Numbered from the stretch's first letter, positions 6,956 through 14,800 are shown. The stretch is DNA of 43,012 nt from Phycisphaerae bacterium (GCA_022072505.1 JAJVHU010000056.1:1-43012), one strand, 5' to 3'. The notes: a model not told the origin generated them from the letters alone. Translations and numbers: made by a program.

Positions 6956-7870
6956 ATGGAGACCATGACTGTGGCCCGCGAATCGAATAACGGCGGACAG
7001 ATCAGACTCGACGGCTCCGTCGAGGAAACGATTTATCACCGATCGATAGCAGTCCCTGTGGCCCGTCGTGATTGCCCAACGGCTTCGTGTGCGTGGATCG
7101 CACAATTGGCGCAAAGGCTCGGCGCGTTGCACTCGAATATCGACGGCCTGAATGCATGGCTTGCAGGCACAACGCCGGCCGAAATCGAGAACGATGCACG
7201 GTCTCTACTCTCTCCAGTCGAGATAAGGACAGCGCAGCCGGATGTGCAACTCGAAATCGTGGCGAGCGTCCAGGCAGTTGCGCGAGCAGTCGATGAACTG
7301 ACTCAACAGGTGGAGAGGATCGAAGATGCCCAGTGCCGCTTCATCGAGTCGCAATCTCAAGTCGCCCAGAGACTGGATACCTTGAGCGAGGTCGCCGCGT
7401 CCGTCCTCGACGTGGTACGCCGACGGTCAATCATCGACGACGAGGTTCGCGGGTACCGCAACGAGAAGCACAAGAGTGAACTGTTCCCGATCTTTCGCGC
7501 GGTGATTGGGGTCCTTCACCGAATCGCTCGTGAGCATCCGCGAGTTGAAGAAATGCGCAAGCACGTTCGAAGCGGTGATCCAATTGTCGCCGAAGAAGTT
7601 CTAAAATGGGTTCATACTGCTAGGGTATTGGACCAAGTAGAGCTTTGGAACCTACTAGCGCAATACGGTATCGAAAAGTACCGCTCGAAAGCCGGAGATC
7701 ATTTTGACGTTGCTCGCCATGAGCCGATCAAGCGAGTACGCGCTCACACTGACGATCAGGCTGGGCGCATCGCACAGAGTTACCTCGAAGGATACATCCG
7801 CCTTGAGGACAAGAAAGTAATTGTCCGGGAGCAGGTGCGCGTGTTTGTGAGGGATCAGGGTCGTTCTTAG
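6956..7870 (+). CDS. GrpE-like nucleotide exchange factor with N-terminal extension
   Basis: The 304-residue protein has an unassigned N-terminal ~90 residues, a long amphipathic helix (about 90-150, heptad-like E-I-V-A-S-V-Q-A-V and DELTQQVERIEDAQ) and a C-terminal GrpE-like part. The small beta domain of GrpE is visible as FDVARHEPIKRVRAHTDDQA followed by an R-I-A-Q-S-Y-L-E-G-Y-I block and a last strand with KKVIVREQVRVFV. That matches the F-x-P-x-x-H-E-A / V-x-x-x-G-Y pattern of the family. GrpE dimers speed ADP release from Hsp70, and an Hsp70 gene begins 11 bases later, so the two very probably work together. It is much longer than housekeeping GrpE (~190) and divergent, so it is a specialised paralogue. 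ATG 6956 is used. Confidence 0.75.
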   Translation: METMTVARESNNGGQIRLDGSVEETIYHRSIAVPVARRDCPTASCAWIAQLAQRLGALHSNIDGLNAWLAGTTPAEIENDARSLLSPVEIRTAQPDVQLEIVASVQAVARAVDELTQQVERIEDAQCRFIESQSQVAQRLDTLSEVAASVLDVVRRRSIIDDEVRGYRNEKHKSELFPIFRAVIGVLHRIAREHPRVEEMRKHVRSGDPIVAEEVLKWVHTARVLDQVELWNLLAQYGIEKYRSKAGDHFDVARHEPIKRVRAHTDDQAGRIAQSYLEGYIRLEDKKVIVREQVRVFVRDQGRS

Positions 7871-7881
7871 GAGATATCGCT

Positions 7882-9372
7882 ATGGATGATGGCATTGATG
7901 GTGGCTTCGATGTGGGAAACGACGAATCCAAAGCAGCGTACGTGGATCGTACGGGGGAGCCGGTTGAGGTCTCCAATCCAGAGGGTGGCGCCTCGGTGTT
8001 AACGTGTTTGTATGCCAAATCGGATGGTGGCTGGCTTATCGGTCAGGCAGCGCGTGAGCAGGGCTTTGTCGACCCCAAGGGGGTAGTGTCCAATTTCAAG
8101 CTCAAGCTTGGCTCAACGGAACCCCTGCTGAGGGGGAAGTGTGCCGAAGAGCTTGTGGCCGTGCTACTGGCTTATCAAAAAGAGCTCATGGAGAGGCAGA
8201 CAGGTGAACGCGTTAATGGCGGCGTGATCACGGTGCCAGCAGAATTCGACGACGTCCAGAAGAAAGCTCTCTTGCGCGCTTGCGAGTTGGCCGGCATTGT
8301 GGTGCGACGCATGATCAGCGAGCCGGCCGCCGCTAGCTTTGCATATGCACAGCGCCGAAACATGGCGCCAGGCGAGAGGTTCGCCGTATGGGACATGGGT
8401 GGGGGTACACTCGACATCAGCGTCTGCGTATCCACCGGCGATGATGTTCGTGTGTGCGCGACAACAGGTGAGCGGAACCTCGGTGGCCAGCAGATGGACG
8501 AGATTCTCCGTACGCTAGTCATTAGGAAGCTCACACAAGCGATTCAATGTGACCCACAGTCACTGGCGGTGGATGCTCTCTTCATGCACGACCTCACGAC
8601 ACGCGTTACGGCTGCGAAGATCTCGCTGGGAAGCCGCGACGAGGTGCAGGTTCCACTTCTCGCCAACGGCAAGCAACACGTGGTCTCGGTGACGCGCGCG
8701 GAATTCGAGGGAGCGATTGCCGATCTCGTGGAGCGTTCACTCACTCGGTTGGACGAGTGTCTCAAGGCGGCAAACCTCGCGTATACGGATCTCACGAGTC
8801 TCTTCCTGGTCGGTGGCCCGAGTCGGATGCCGTACCTTCAGCGGCGAGTCGCCGATCACACCGGAATGGTGCCGCGATGCGAGATCGACCCGCAACTGGC
8901 AGTCGCGTACGGCGCCGCTCTCGTCGCCCAGGCTGAACTCAAGAAGCGGGGTAAGCGTGACCGTATCGGAGGCGATGTCATCCCTCAGCCTACACGAATG
9001 CTCCGCGAGGTTACGCATCATGCCATTGGCGTTGCGGTGCAGGACGGATCGAACGGATCCATGCGCATTGCTAATGCCGCTGTGGTGCCGCAGAACACGC
9101 CTATACCTTGCCGCCGCTCGCAACGATTCCGCTTGGAGTCTCCCGACCAGCGTGAAGCCCTCATTCAGATACTACAAGGTGACGACCGCGCCGAACTCAA
9201 AGACTGTCGTGTCCTCGCGTCATTGGAGATCAAGGGCATGCCCGTCGAAGCTGCTCGGTCCGCACGCATCGAAGTGACGTTCGATTTCGACGAGAATGGC
9301 GTAGTGACTATCACTGCGCGCGACATTATCGGGGGTGATGATACGTCGATTACGATCGATGTCCCGAAGTGA
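7882..9372 (+). CDS. Hsp70 (DnaK)-like chaperone lacking the C-terminal lid
   Basis: The 496-residue protein carries a full Hsp70 ATPase domain: the phosphate-1 loop GFDVGNDES (8-16), VITVPAEF (115-122), ISEPAAAS (145-152), the phosphate-2 motif DMGGGTLD (171-178) and the adenosine motif VGGPSRMP (310-317). A short beta-type substrate domain (~385-496) ends with VVTITARDIIGGDDTSITID and the protein then stops. The helical lid and EEVD-like tail of DnaK (~640 residues) are missing. The phosphate-1 loop lacks the usual D-L-G-T-T threonines. A Shine-Dalgarno (GGAG) overlaps the upstream stop codon, so translation is probably coupled to the GrpE-like gene. It is a specialised paralogue and not the housekeeping dnaK. 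Confidence 0.9.
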   Translation: MDDGIDGGFDVGNDESKAAYVDRTGEPVEVSNPEGGASVLTCLYAKSDGGWLIGQAAREQGFVDPKGVVSNFKLKLGSTEPLLRGKCAEELVAVLLAYQKELMERQTGERVNGGVITVPAEFDDVQKKALLRACELAGIVVRRMISEPAAASFAYAQRRNMAPGERFAVWDMGGGTLDISVCVSTGDDVRVCATTGERNLGGQQMDEILRTLVIRKLTQAIQCDPQSLAVDALFMHDLTTRVTAAKISLGSRDEVQVPLLANGKQHVVSVTRAEFEGAIADLVERSLTRLDECLKAANLAYTDLTSLFLVGGPSRMPYLQRRVADHTGMVPRCEIDPQLAVAYGAALVAQAELKKRGKRDRIGGDVIPQPTRMLREVTHHAIGVAVQDGSNGSMRIANAAVVPQNTPIPCRRSQRFRLESPDQREALIQILQGDDRAELKDCRVLASLEIKGMPVEAARSARIEVTFDFDENGVVTITARDIIGGDDTSITIDVPK

Positions 9373-9428
9373 GTGACACAGAGTATCACTTGGTCGCAGT
9401 GGGACGGCGACGATAGAAAGGATGACAG

Positions 9429-10067
9429 ATGCACGAGAATATCCAGGCCGAGGTTTTACCATGGGTGCGTCAACTTCCCGGTTCATCGTGGCTCACCGCC
9501 CGCTACTGGGCGGTGTTGGTCGTGGACCGGTCGCCCAGCATGCTGGAACAAGATTGGCAACCGTCTCGTCTGGCCGCGGCCATTGAGGGGGCGATTGGCT
9601 TTGTAATGAGCGCGTCGCGCGAAAACCGAGCTAATCAGGTCGCGGTTGTTGCATTTGACCAGTTCGCTCAACTGGTATCGCACTTTGTGCCGGCAGTCGA
9701 CGCTGGGCTTGCGTCGCGCATCCGGGCGATCAGCTCGGGCAGCAACACGAGCATCACCGCAGGTCTGATGGCGGCCGAGACACTCTTCCAAACTGCGACG
9801 GAGGACGGCGCGAGCCGAATGGTGCTGCTCTTGACGGATGGGGTTCACAATTCGGGTCCGGAGCCATACGACGTTGCCACGCGACTAAAGCGGATGGGGG
9901 TCCGAATCCAGACGGTCGGGATTGCGAGCGAACAAGCGGTCAATGCAACCATGTTGAAGGCCTTGGCCTCGCACCGCTCGGACGGTCTGCCTGACTACCG
10001 CTTCATCGGGGACCAGCAACGTCTGGTCGAGCACTGTGTTCTCGCGGCTCGGGGGTTGACGCTGTAG
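9429..10067 (+). CDS. von Willebrand factor A (VWA) domain protein
   Basis: The 212-residue protein is essentially one VWA domain. The metal-ion-dependent adhesion site is intact: DRSPS (D33-x-S35-x-S37) after the first strand, a threonine in SGSNTS (about T107) and D137 in the TDG loop after MVLLL. There is no signal peptide or membrane segment, so it is probably cytoplasmic. It lies 56 bases after the Hsp70 gene and 10 bases before the coupling ATPase, all on one strand. Cytoplasmic VWA proteins usually act as metal-dependent scaffolds beside ATPases or chaperones. Here it could bridge the Hsp70 pair to the membrane ATPase, which is inference. An AAGGA stretch precedes ATG 9429. Confidence 0.85.
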   Translation: MHENIQAEVLPWVRQLPGSSWLTARYWAVLVVDRSPSMLEQDWQPSRLAAAIEGAIGFVMSASRENRANQVAVVAFDQFAQLVSHFVPAVDAGLASRIRAISSGSNTSITAGLMAAETLFQTATEDGASRMVLLLTDGVHNSGPEPYDVATRLKRMGVRIQTVGIASEQAVNATMLKALASHRSDGLPDYRFIGDQQRLVEHCVLAARGLTL

Positions 10068-10077
10068 AGGTTGAACC

Positions 10078-12474
10078 GTGAAGACTGAAAGGCTGTTTAC
10101 TTGCTCGGTTCTACCCGGGACTCGTGCCGGCACGTTGTTCCGACCAACATGCATTGCGCTGTTGGTCGCCGGAGTCCTTACGCTGTGCCTGTGGCCGATT
10201 CTGCGGTACGGCCGCCTCGTCGGACTGCTTGTGTTTGCGGTTCTGCTGGCAGTCTGGTACCGATGTCGATCGAAGCGGAACCCCATGCTGGAGTTTATCC
10301 ACGAGTGGCACACGCGCCAGGGGTACACCACGTCCAGAACTGTGACGCTGGATATCTATCCCAGATGGTTGCCCTTTGCTGTCGGAGCGGTACTGGTGGT
10401 CGTTCCGTGGCCAGTCATCGCGTCGATGACCGCCTCGCTCCTCGTGCTGCTTGTAGCATGGAATAGTGCTGGGCGTGATCGGACCAGGCTTCGCTGGGTA
10501 TGGAGTACCTTCTGCGAGTGGATGTTTGTCTTTCACCGATATCCTGATACGCGGTTCACAGCACCTGGTGGCACGGGTGGCCTGTGGCTGCCACACGATA
10601 GGCGCGAGAGCCGAGCACGCACCACCGCGACTGAGCTCCTTCCGGCGTCCGTAGGTCTCACGTTCGCCGCGTTCTATGTTGTTCTGGATGCGCACGAGCC
10701 AGTGCATGATAGGTCGAGCCCCGTGTGGCTGCTGGCACACGTCGCGGCCACTCTTGTGGCTGTCGCACTCCCGGTCTTGTCCCTCGCAGCAATACAGATC
10801 AGGCCAATCCACGAATACTCCGGCGCATTGAATTCGCCTACCGCGCTCGGTGCGAGTGACTGGGAGCATGCCGCGAATCTCGTTGCACATTCCAAGCATG
10901 TCGCGGATGGTGTGGCACTGTCGGAGCATCTGTTTATCGGCTGGCACCTCCCCAGTTGCGACACGGCGTGGCATCCCCTCAAGCTAGTGTCCCGTTGGGA
11001 GCTTCCCTGCAAGACTCCGGCCTTGTTGGCCTACTCGATTCTGAAAGGCAACGCCCACTTTCTGGGCTCGACCGGAAGCCGCAAAACGAGCCTCGGCGTT
11101 ATGACGCTGCTTACCCAGATCATTCGCGGCCACAATGAGCTTGTACGCGACCGCGCGGGGCAGCCTTTGCTCGGCTCTGATGCTGCGGCGCTGTGGCGTT
11201 GGTCCGAGCCAGTTCCGCTTCTCATCATCGATCTTAAGGGCGATCTCGCGTTCTTTCACACGTGCCGCCTGGAGGCGGAACGGCGGGGTCAACGGTTCCA
11301 CTATTTCTCGCTCTCCCAGGGGCATGCGACTGCCTACTTCAATCCGATCACCAACCTCGGCATCGGAGAACGCCCGGTCGTGGAGTGGGTCGAGCTCGTG
11401 ATCAATGCCTTAAGCCTTTTTCATGGCTTGAGCTATGGGAAAGGATACTATTCCAAGCAACACCGGGATCTATTGCTGACGACTATCAAGAATGCTCCAC
11501 GGAAGCCACAGACGTGGGAGGAGTTGCACGAGCTCCTGCTCACGGAATTGAACCCGAAGAAACACAGGGACGTTTTTGAGCTCGTCTCAAGTATCTACGT
11601 CCTGGCCCAGTTTACAGTGCTTGGTAAAGCGCCGGCTAGCGTGGACGAGATCTATATGCCGTCTGTCATTGCGAATCGCGAAGTCGTGTTCTGCTCATTG
11701 CCGGTTCGTTTGAGTGCGATGAGTGCTCGTGACGTCGCGAAATTGTTGCTCTTTAGCTTCGTGACCGCAGCCGGTGATTGGAACGACACTCACCCCGAAC
11801 GCCGATCGTATATTGCACTTGACGAGGCCCAGGTGATCTGTTCGTCCAACATGGGGACGCTCTTTCAGCAGTGCTCCGGCGCGAAGACCTCAATGTTCCT
11901 GAGCAATCAGGCGCGCTCCGATCTGAACGTGCCGGATGCGCCGACGCTCGGCGATACCGTTCGCGTGAATACTCACTTCAAGCAGATGTTCACAGTTGTT
12001 GATCCGCGCGACGGTCGCGAGCTCATCGAGGTGTCTGGGGAACGGCTTGGCTATCTACGGTCGTATTCGACCCAAACGAGCAGCAGTGGTACCAGCTCAG
12101 GAGTCACGGAGACGGAAGTACTGTGTCCCAGCCTCACGCAAAACGATATCAATTTCGTTAACGAGGATGCTCAGGGTTCGCTCGTACAAGTAATTACAGG
12201 GGCGGGCTTCACACGGCTCAACGGGGTTCCGCGGCACGTGTGGACGCCATACAGCATGTCGAGTGAGGAGTACGAGAGGCGAATGCACACGCCGTGGCCG
12301 ACTCTGCCAGAAAGGAACGTAACCGTGCCAGCCGCACCAAGGACAGTTGTGAACAAGGAAGATGTTGAGGACGTGCAATCTAGGGCCGAGGACAATTATG
12401 CGAGATTGATGCAGTTCTTCAAGCAGACGGCCCTGCGCGCAGGAAGGCACCGAATGAGCGACTGGCAGGACTGA
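10078..12474 (+). CDS. VirD4/TraG/TraD-like membrane coupling ATPase
   Basis: The 798-residue protein has hydrophobic segments at about 24-60, 97-127 and 190-240, then a cytoplasmic RecA-like ATPase. Key motifs are the P-loop GSTGSRKTS (330-338), the D-x-K-G-D signature in LLIIDLKGD (381-389), the catalytic strand YIALDEAQ (578-585), and the following conjugation-type block with SGAKTSMFLSNQARSDL. In type IV coupling proteins this ATPase brings DNA or protein substrates to a secretion channel. The P-loop has Arg where Gly normally precedes Lys, which may alter nucleotide binding. No relaxase or channel genes are in the window. The start is GTG 10078, just after the VWA stop, so the four genes from 6956 appear to form one operon. 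Confidence 0.85.
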   Translation: MKTERLFTCSVLPGTRAGTLFRPTCIALLVAGVLTLCLWPILRYGRLVGLLVFAVLLAVWYRCRSKRNPMLEFIHEWHTRQGYTTSRTVTLDIYPRWLPFAVGAVLVVVPWPVIASMTASLLVLLVAWNSAGRDRTRLRWVWSTFCEWMFVFHRYPDTRFTAPGGTGGLWLPHDRRESRARTTATELLPASVGLTFAAFYVVLDAHEPVHDRSSPVWLLAHVAATLVAVALPVLSLAAIQIRPIHEYSGALNSPTALGASDWEHAANLVAHSKHVADGVALSEHLFIGWHLPSCDTAWHPLKLVSRWELPCKTPALLAYSILKGNAHFLGSTGSRKTSLGVMTLLTQIIRGHNELVRDRAGQPLLGSDAAALWRWSEPVPLLIIDLKGDLAFFHTCRLEAERRGQRFHYFSLSQGHATAYFNPITNLGIGERPVVEWVELVINALSLFHGLSYGKGYYSKQHRDLLLTTIKNAPRKPQTWEELHELLLTELNPKKHRDVFELVSSIYVLAQFTVLGKAPASVDEIYMPSVIANREVVFCSLPVRLSAMSARDVAKLLLFSFVTAAGDWNDTHPERRSYIALDEAQVICSSNMGTLFQQCSGAKTSMFLSNQARSDLNVPDAPTLGDTVRVNTHFKQMFTVVDPRDGRELIEVSGERLGYLRSYSTQTSSSGTSSGVTETEVLCPSLTQNDINFVNEDAQGSLVQVITGAGFTRLNGVPRHVWTPYSMSSEEYERRMHTPWPTLPERNVTVPAAPRTVVNKEDVEDVQSRAEDNYARLMQFFKQTALRAGRHRMSDWQD

Positions 12475-12542
12475 TATGGCGGGTTTTCTTCCGATCGCAG
12501 CGGATACTTCTGCGACCTCGTTGGACACCTGGAGGTGAAACG

Positions 12543-12635
12543 GTGTCTGGTGGACATGTATCCCATGTTAACTCCGATATCGCCGCTGTTCCAACCGCTC
12601 CACCCGAAAGCGAGCGGATGGTTGAACGGCAATAA
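12543..12635 (+). CDS. Possible 30-residue micro-ORF
   Basis: GTG 12543 is preceded by a good Shine-Dalgarno (GGAGG, 6 bases away) and opens a 30-codon frame with VSGGHVSHVNSDIAAVP. It ends 11 bases before the next small gene's ATG. No homologue is known to me. It may be a short peptide or serve translational coupling. Confidence 0.3.
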   Translation: MSGGHVSHVNSDIAAVPTAPPESERMVERQ

Positions 12636-12646
12636 ATGGAGGAACT

Positions 12647-12811
12647 ATGGAGAAGAACGATGACGATAGGGAATTGCGTCACGTCGTTGTCCACCTGAAA
12701 TGGCCAATCGGTTTGCGTGAGATCGGTTGGGCTATGTGGTGGCTGATGCTCGGGACATGCCTAGGGCTCAGCCTACACAACTTCGCCCGTGCATGGCGAG
12801 GCCTGTATTAG
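12647..12811 (+). CDS. Small single-span membrane protein
   Basis: The 54-residue product begins with a charged segment (MEKNDDDRELRHVVVHLKWP) and has one hydrophobic stretch from about residue 27 to 43 (WAMWWLMLGTCLGLSL), ending with a short basic tail. The ATG is preceded by TGGAGG at an ideal 5-base distance. It is the last plus-strand gene before the strong hairpin at 12818-12844, so it probably belongs to the chaperone and coupling-ATPase operon. Small membrane partners near coupling ATPases are common, but no family is recognised. Confidence 0.6.
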   Translation: MEKNDDDRELRHVVVHLKWPIGLREIGWAMWWLMLGTCLGLSLHNFARAWRGLY

Positions 12812-12817
12812 TCACGC

Positions 12818-12844
12818 TGAGAGTGAAGCTGTGCTTCACTCTCA
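12818..12844. terminator. Perfect 12-bp hairpin after the chaperone/ATPase operon
   Basis: TGAGAGTGAAGC (12818-12829) and its exact reverse complement (12833-12844) flank a 3-base loop, starting 7 bases after the stop of the 54-residue gene. There is no T-tract on either strand, so Rho-independent termination is not certain, but a stem this long and perfect is unlikely by chance. It may work in both directions. Confidence 0.55.
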
Positions 12845-12853
12845 CCTTGGAAG

Positions 12854-12976
12854 TTACCGCACGCTTCCGAGGGTTACGCCCAGAACAATGCCGGTCACGA
12901 ACAACGCGACGGCGAGCAAGCGGCGCAACTCCCGTGAACGGAAGGCGAGCGCAAGAAGATAGATCCAGGAGTCCAT
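12854..12976 (-). CDS. Possible 40-residue membrane peptide
   Basis: From ATG 12976 on the minus strand the frame reads a plausible small membrane protein. It has an aromatic start (MDSWIYLLALAF), a basic R-S-R-E-L-R-R turn and then a second hydrophobic stretch (LLAVALFVTGIVLGVTL). No good Shine-Dalgarno is seen. It is mutually exclusive at its 5' end with the plus-strand ORF at 12975, because both starts lie in one CCATGG. Confidence 0.3.
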   Translation of the reverse strand: MDSWIYLLALAFRSRELRRLLAVALFVTGIVLGVTLGSVR

Positions 12977-13133
12977 GGCTGAGTTGGTAGCACAACTCGA
13001 ACCAGAAGGAAACGGCTTCCTTTTGTCGACGCCGCAACGACGTGAAATAACAGCGGCATCAGACTCGGTGGCCATGCGCAAGACTTCCTATCGATCGAGC
13101 TTCTCTGAAGTCCCTGTTCGGGGGCTTGAGTGA
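12975..13133 (+). CDS. Possible 52-residue ORF
   Basis: ATG 12975 is preceded by AGGAG with a short 3-base spacer. The product (opening MAELVAQLEPEGNGFLLS) is polar and matches nothing I know. It competes with the minus-strand ORF at 12854-12976, and at most one of the two is likely to be real. Confidence 0.3.
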   Translation: MAELVAQLEPEGNGFLLSTPQRREITAASDSVAMRKTSYRSSFSEVPVRGLE

Positions 13134-13181
13134 TTCTTGACTCAATCCCCTGTGCAACAGGGCATCCAATAGGAGGCGCTT

Positions 13182-13271
13182 ATGACAACGAGACGAAGCT
13201 ACTTGCTGTTCATGGTCCGTCGAGGGGCCAAGGGCTTTCTCTCCTTTGAGGGGGGCCCTGGGCCTTTTTGA
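13182..13271 (+). CDS. Possible 29-residue leader peptide
   Basis: ATG 13182 has a strong Shine-Dalgarno (AGGAGG, 5 bases upstream). The 29-codon frame starts MTTRRSYLLFMVRRG and its stop codon lies inside the T-run of an intrinsic-terminator-like hairpin. Another small stem (CCCTGT/ACAGGG, about 13148-13161) precedes it. A short peptide whose coding sequence runs into a terminator just upstream of a gene is the layout of a translational attenuator for the gene at 13302. Confidence 0.4.
   Translation: MTTRRSYLLFMVRRGAKGFLSFEGGPGPF
13226..13269 (+). terminator. Intrinsic terminator, possibly an attenuator
   Basis: GGCCAAGGGC (13226-13235) and GCCCTGGGCC (13255-13264) form a 10-bp stem with one mismatch, followed at once by TTTTT (13265-13269). 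This is the clearest Rho-independent terminator signature in the element. It lies 33 bases before the gene at 13302. Confidence 0.6.
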
Positions 13272-13301
13272 AAAGCACCTTGCCACGGGCAAGCCAGGGA
13301 T

Positions 13302-13982
13302 ATGGCGATGATTCAATCAAATGAACCGAAAATGAGGGAAGCACCTGATGCACGGGTCTACCTGGGTCAGCGTGACCTGGAGATTCTCGACACGCTCGTT
13401 CGACGCGTAAAGGTGCTGAGTGTGGCGCAGGTCGCTCGTACGTGGTGGCCGGAGGCAGCCGGGGCGAGCGCGGCTCGTAAGCGCATCCGCCAGCTTGCGA
13501 GAGCGCGCTTTGTGCGGGTTGTTCGCATACTGGCTGGGGAAGAGCGCATCTTCACGAACGCGCTCGCGCGCTGGACGCCAGGTCAAGAGGTCCCCGATTT
13601 CACAAGGGTCGTGTCGCATACCGCTCGCCGTTGGGAATCTCCGACGCGCAGTGTCGTATGCGTGGTTGCAACTACGCTTGCCGCCGCGCGGTTCGGATCA
13701 ACGTTCCGCACGCCGCGGCTCAGCGAGGGCACTCACGATCTGCACGTCGCACAGCTGTACCTGCGGCTTCTCCGAGCAACGCAGTGGGGCTCGCAACACT
13801 GGGAGGGAGAAGCATGTAGTGCCGCGAAGGCCCTTCCTGGTCAAAAGGTCCCCGACGCCTTGCTGCGGCTGCCCGGTCAGCCGATGGCCATCGAGGTCGT
13901 CGGTGAGTCTTACTCCGTGGATAAGCTGCGCGAGCTTCACGAATTCTGCGCCTCGCGCGGACTGCCCTACGAGCTGTGGTGA
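13302..13982 (+). CDS. Winged-helix protein, replication-relaxation-like
   Basis: The 226-residue protein begins with a winged-helix domain (about 20-95): LGQRDLEILDTLVRRVKVLS, V-A-Q-V-A-R-T-W-W, then an R-K-R-I-R-Q-L-A-R-A-R-F-V-R-V recognition region. The C-terminal half ends in a block with VPDALLRLPGQPMAIEV and LRELHEFCASRGLPYELW. This resembles the 'replication-relaxation' group found on plasmids and integrative elements, where the tail looks nuclease-like (P-D-A ... I-E-V). Its stop overlaps the next gene's start region. A DNA-binding role in element replication or control is likely; the exact activity is unknown. Confidence 0.6.
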   Translation: MAMIQSNEPKMREAPDARVYLGQRDLEILDTLVRRVKVLSVAQVARTWWPEAAGASAARKRIRQLARARFVRVVRILAGEERIFTNALARWTPGQEVPDFTRVVSHTARRWESPTRSVVCVVATTLAAARFGSTFRTPRLSEGTHDLHVAQLYLRLLRATQWGSQHWEGEACSAAKALPGQKVPDALLRLPGQPMAIEVVGESYSVDKLRELHEFCASRGLPYELW

Positions 13983-13990
13983 TCGCGATC

Positions 13991-14800
13991 ATGGAAGAAA
14001 TCGACCGGACAATCCTTGAGCACTTGGCCCGTTACAGGGTCAGCGTACGTGCCGTACTAAGTCGGCTAAATGATGCCAACAAGGTGCTGAAGCCGGCCCT
14101 GGAAAGATTACTAGGCAGCGATCTCGTCGTAGCAGATCGCTCGCTGCCGGGCAACCGTGCCCTCTACCAGCTTTCGAAGAAGGGCGCTTCCGTGCTTGAA
14201 ATCTCTGAGTCGCGGGCTCGCCGTTTTGGTAGCCAGGCTATGCACAAGCATTTGGGCGTACTCCTGTTCTGCCACGTGGCGGGCTGCAAGCGCTATCGGC
14301 TAGAGGACGACGAGCTGCGTGAGCTGGTCGGCGACCCGTTACCGGAGGGCACGCACTGCATGGCGCAGATCGACGACCAGCCCGTTCTACTCGGCGTATA
14401 TATTCCCGGAGCAGAAACCTCCGTCCGTTCGATCGTTCGCCGCGTGCGCGAGCTTGTTGTGGATGCACGGCGCGTATCCGGTCTGCGTGACATGATTATG
14501 GCTGACCGTTTCGGTATTGCTTTGGTCGTCACAACGTCTCAGCGGCGCAAGGTCGTCAGTAAAGCCTTGAACCGCCCCGAAGCGGATGGCCGGCCGGCGT
14601 TGGCCCGGCAGGTGCGAATCATCGTAGAGTGGCTGCCGGCGTTTGACCTGCTGATCAACGGCGTCCCGCTGGACCAGCCATCGAAGCAACCGGATCGTCC
14701 AACCTCGAAGTCGCGCCGAAAACGAAGCGGTTCGCGGCCGCCCAGCACTCCCAACCTCTTTGAAACGGATGCACCTGAATCAGGGGAGACTGTGTTATGA
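13991..14800 (+). CDS. Winged-helix partner protein
   Basis: The product (269 residues from ATG 13991) starts with another winged-helix-like fold: EIDRTILEHLARYRVSVRAV, then A-N-K-V-L-K-P-A-L-E-R-L-L and a wing with RALYQLSKKGASVLEI. A central alpha/beta domain follows (about 75-215), then a basic, disordered tail (SKSRRKRSGSRPPS). It overlaps or abuts the preceding winged-helix gene; GTG 13976 is an alternative start that would overlap by 7 bases. The pair look like co-translated DNA-binding partners. No enzymatic motif was recognised. Confidence 0.55.
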   Translation: MEEIDRTILEHLARYRVSVRAVLSRLNDANKVLKPALERLLGSDLVVADRSLPGNRALYQLSKKGASVLEISESRARRFGSQAMHKHLGVLLFCHVAGCKRYRLEDDELRELVGDPLPEGTHCMAQIDDQPVLLGVYIPGAETSVRSIVRRVRELVVDARRVSGLRDMIMADRFGIALVVTTSQRRKVVSKALNRPEADGRPALARQVRIIVEWLPAFDLLINGVPLDQPSKQPDRPTSKSRRKRSGSRPPSTPNLFETDAPESGETVL

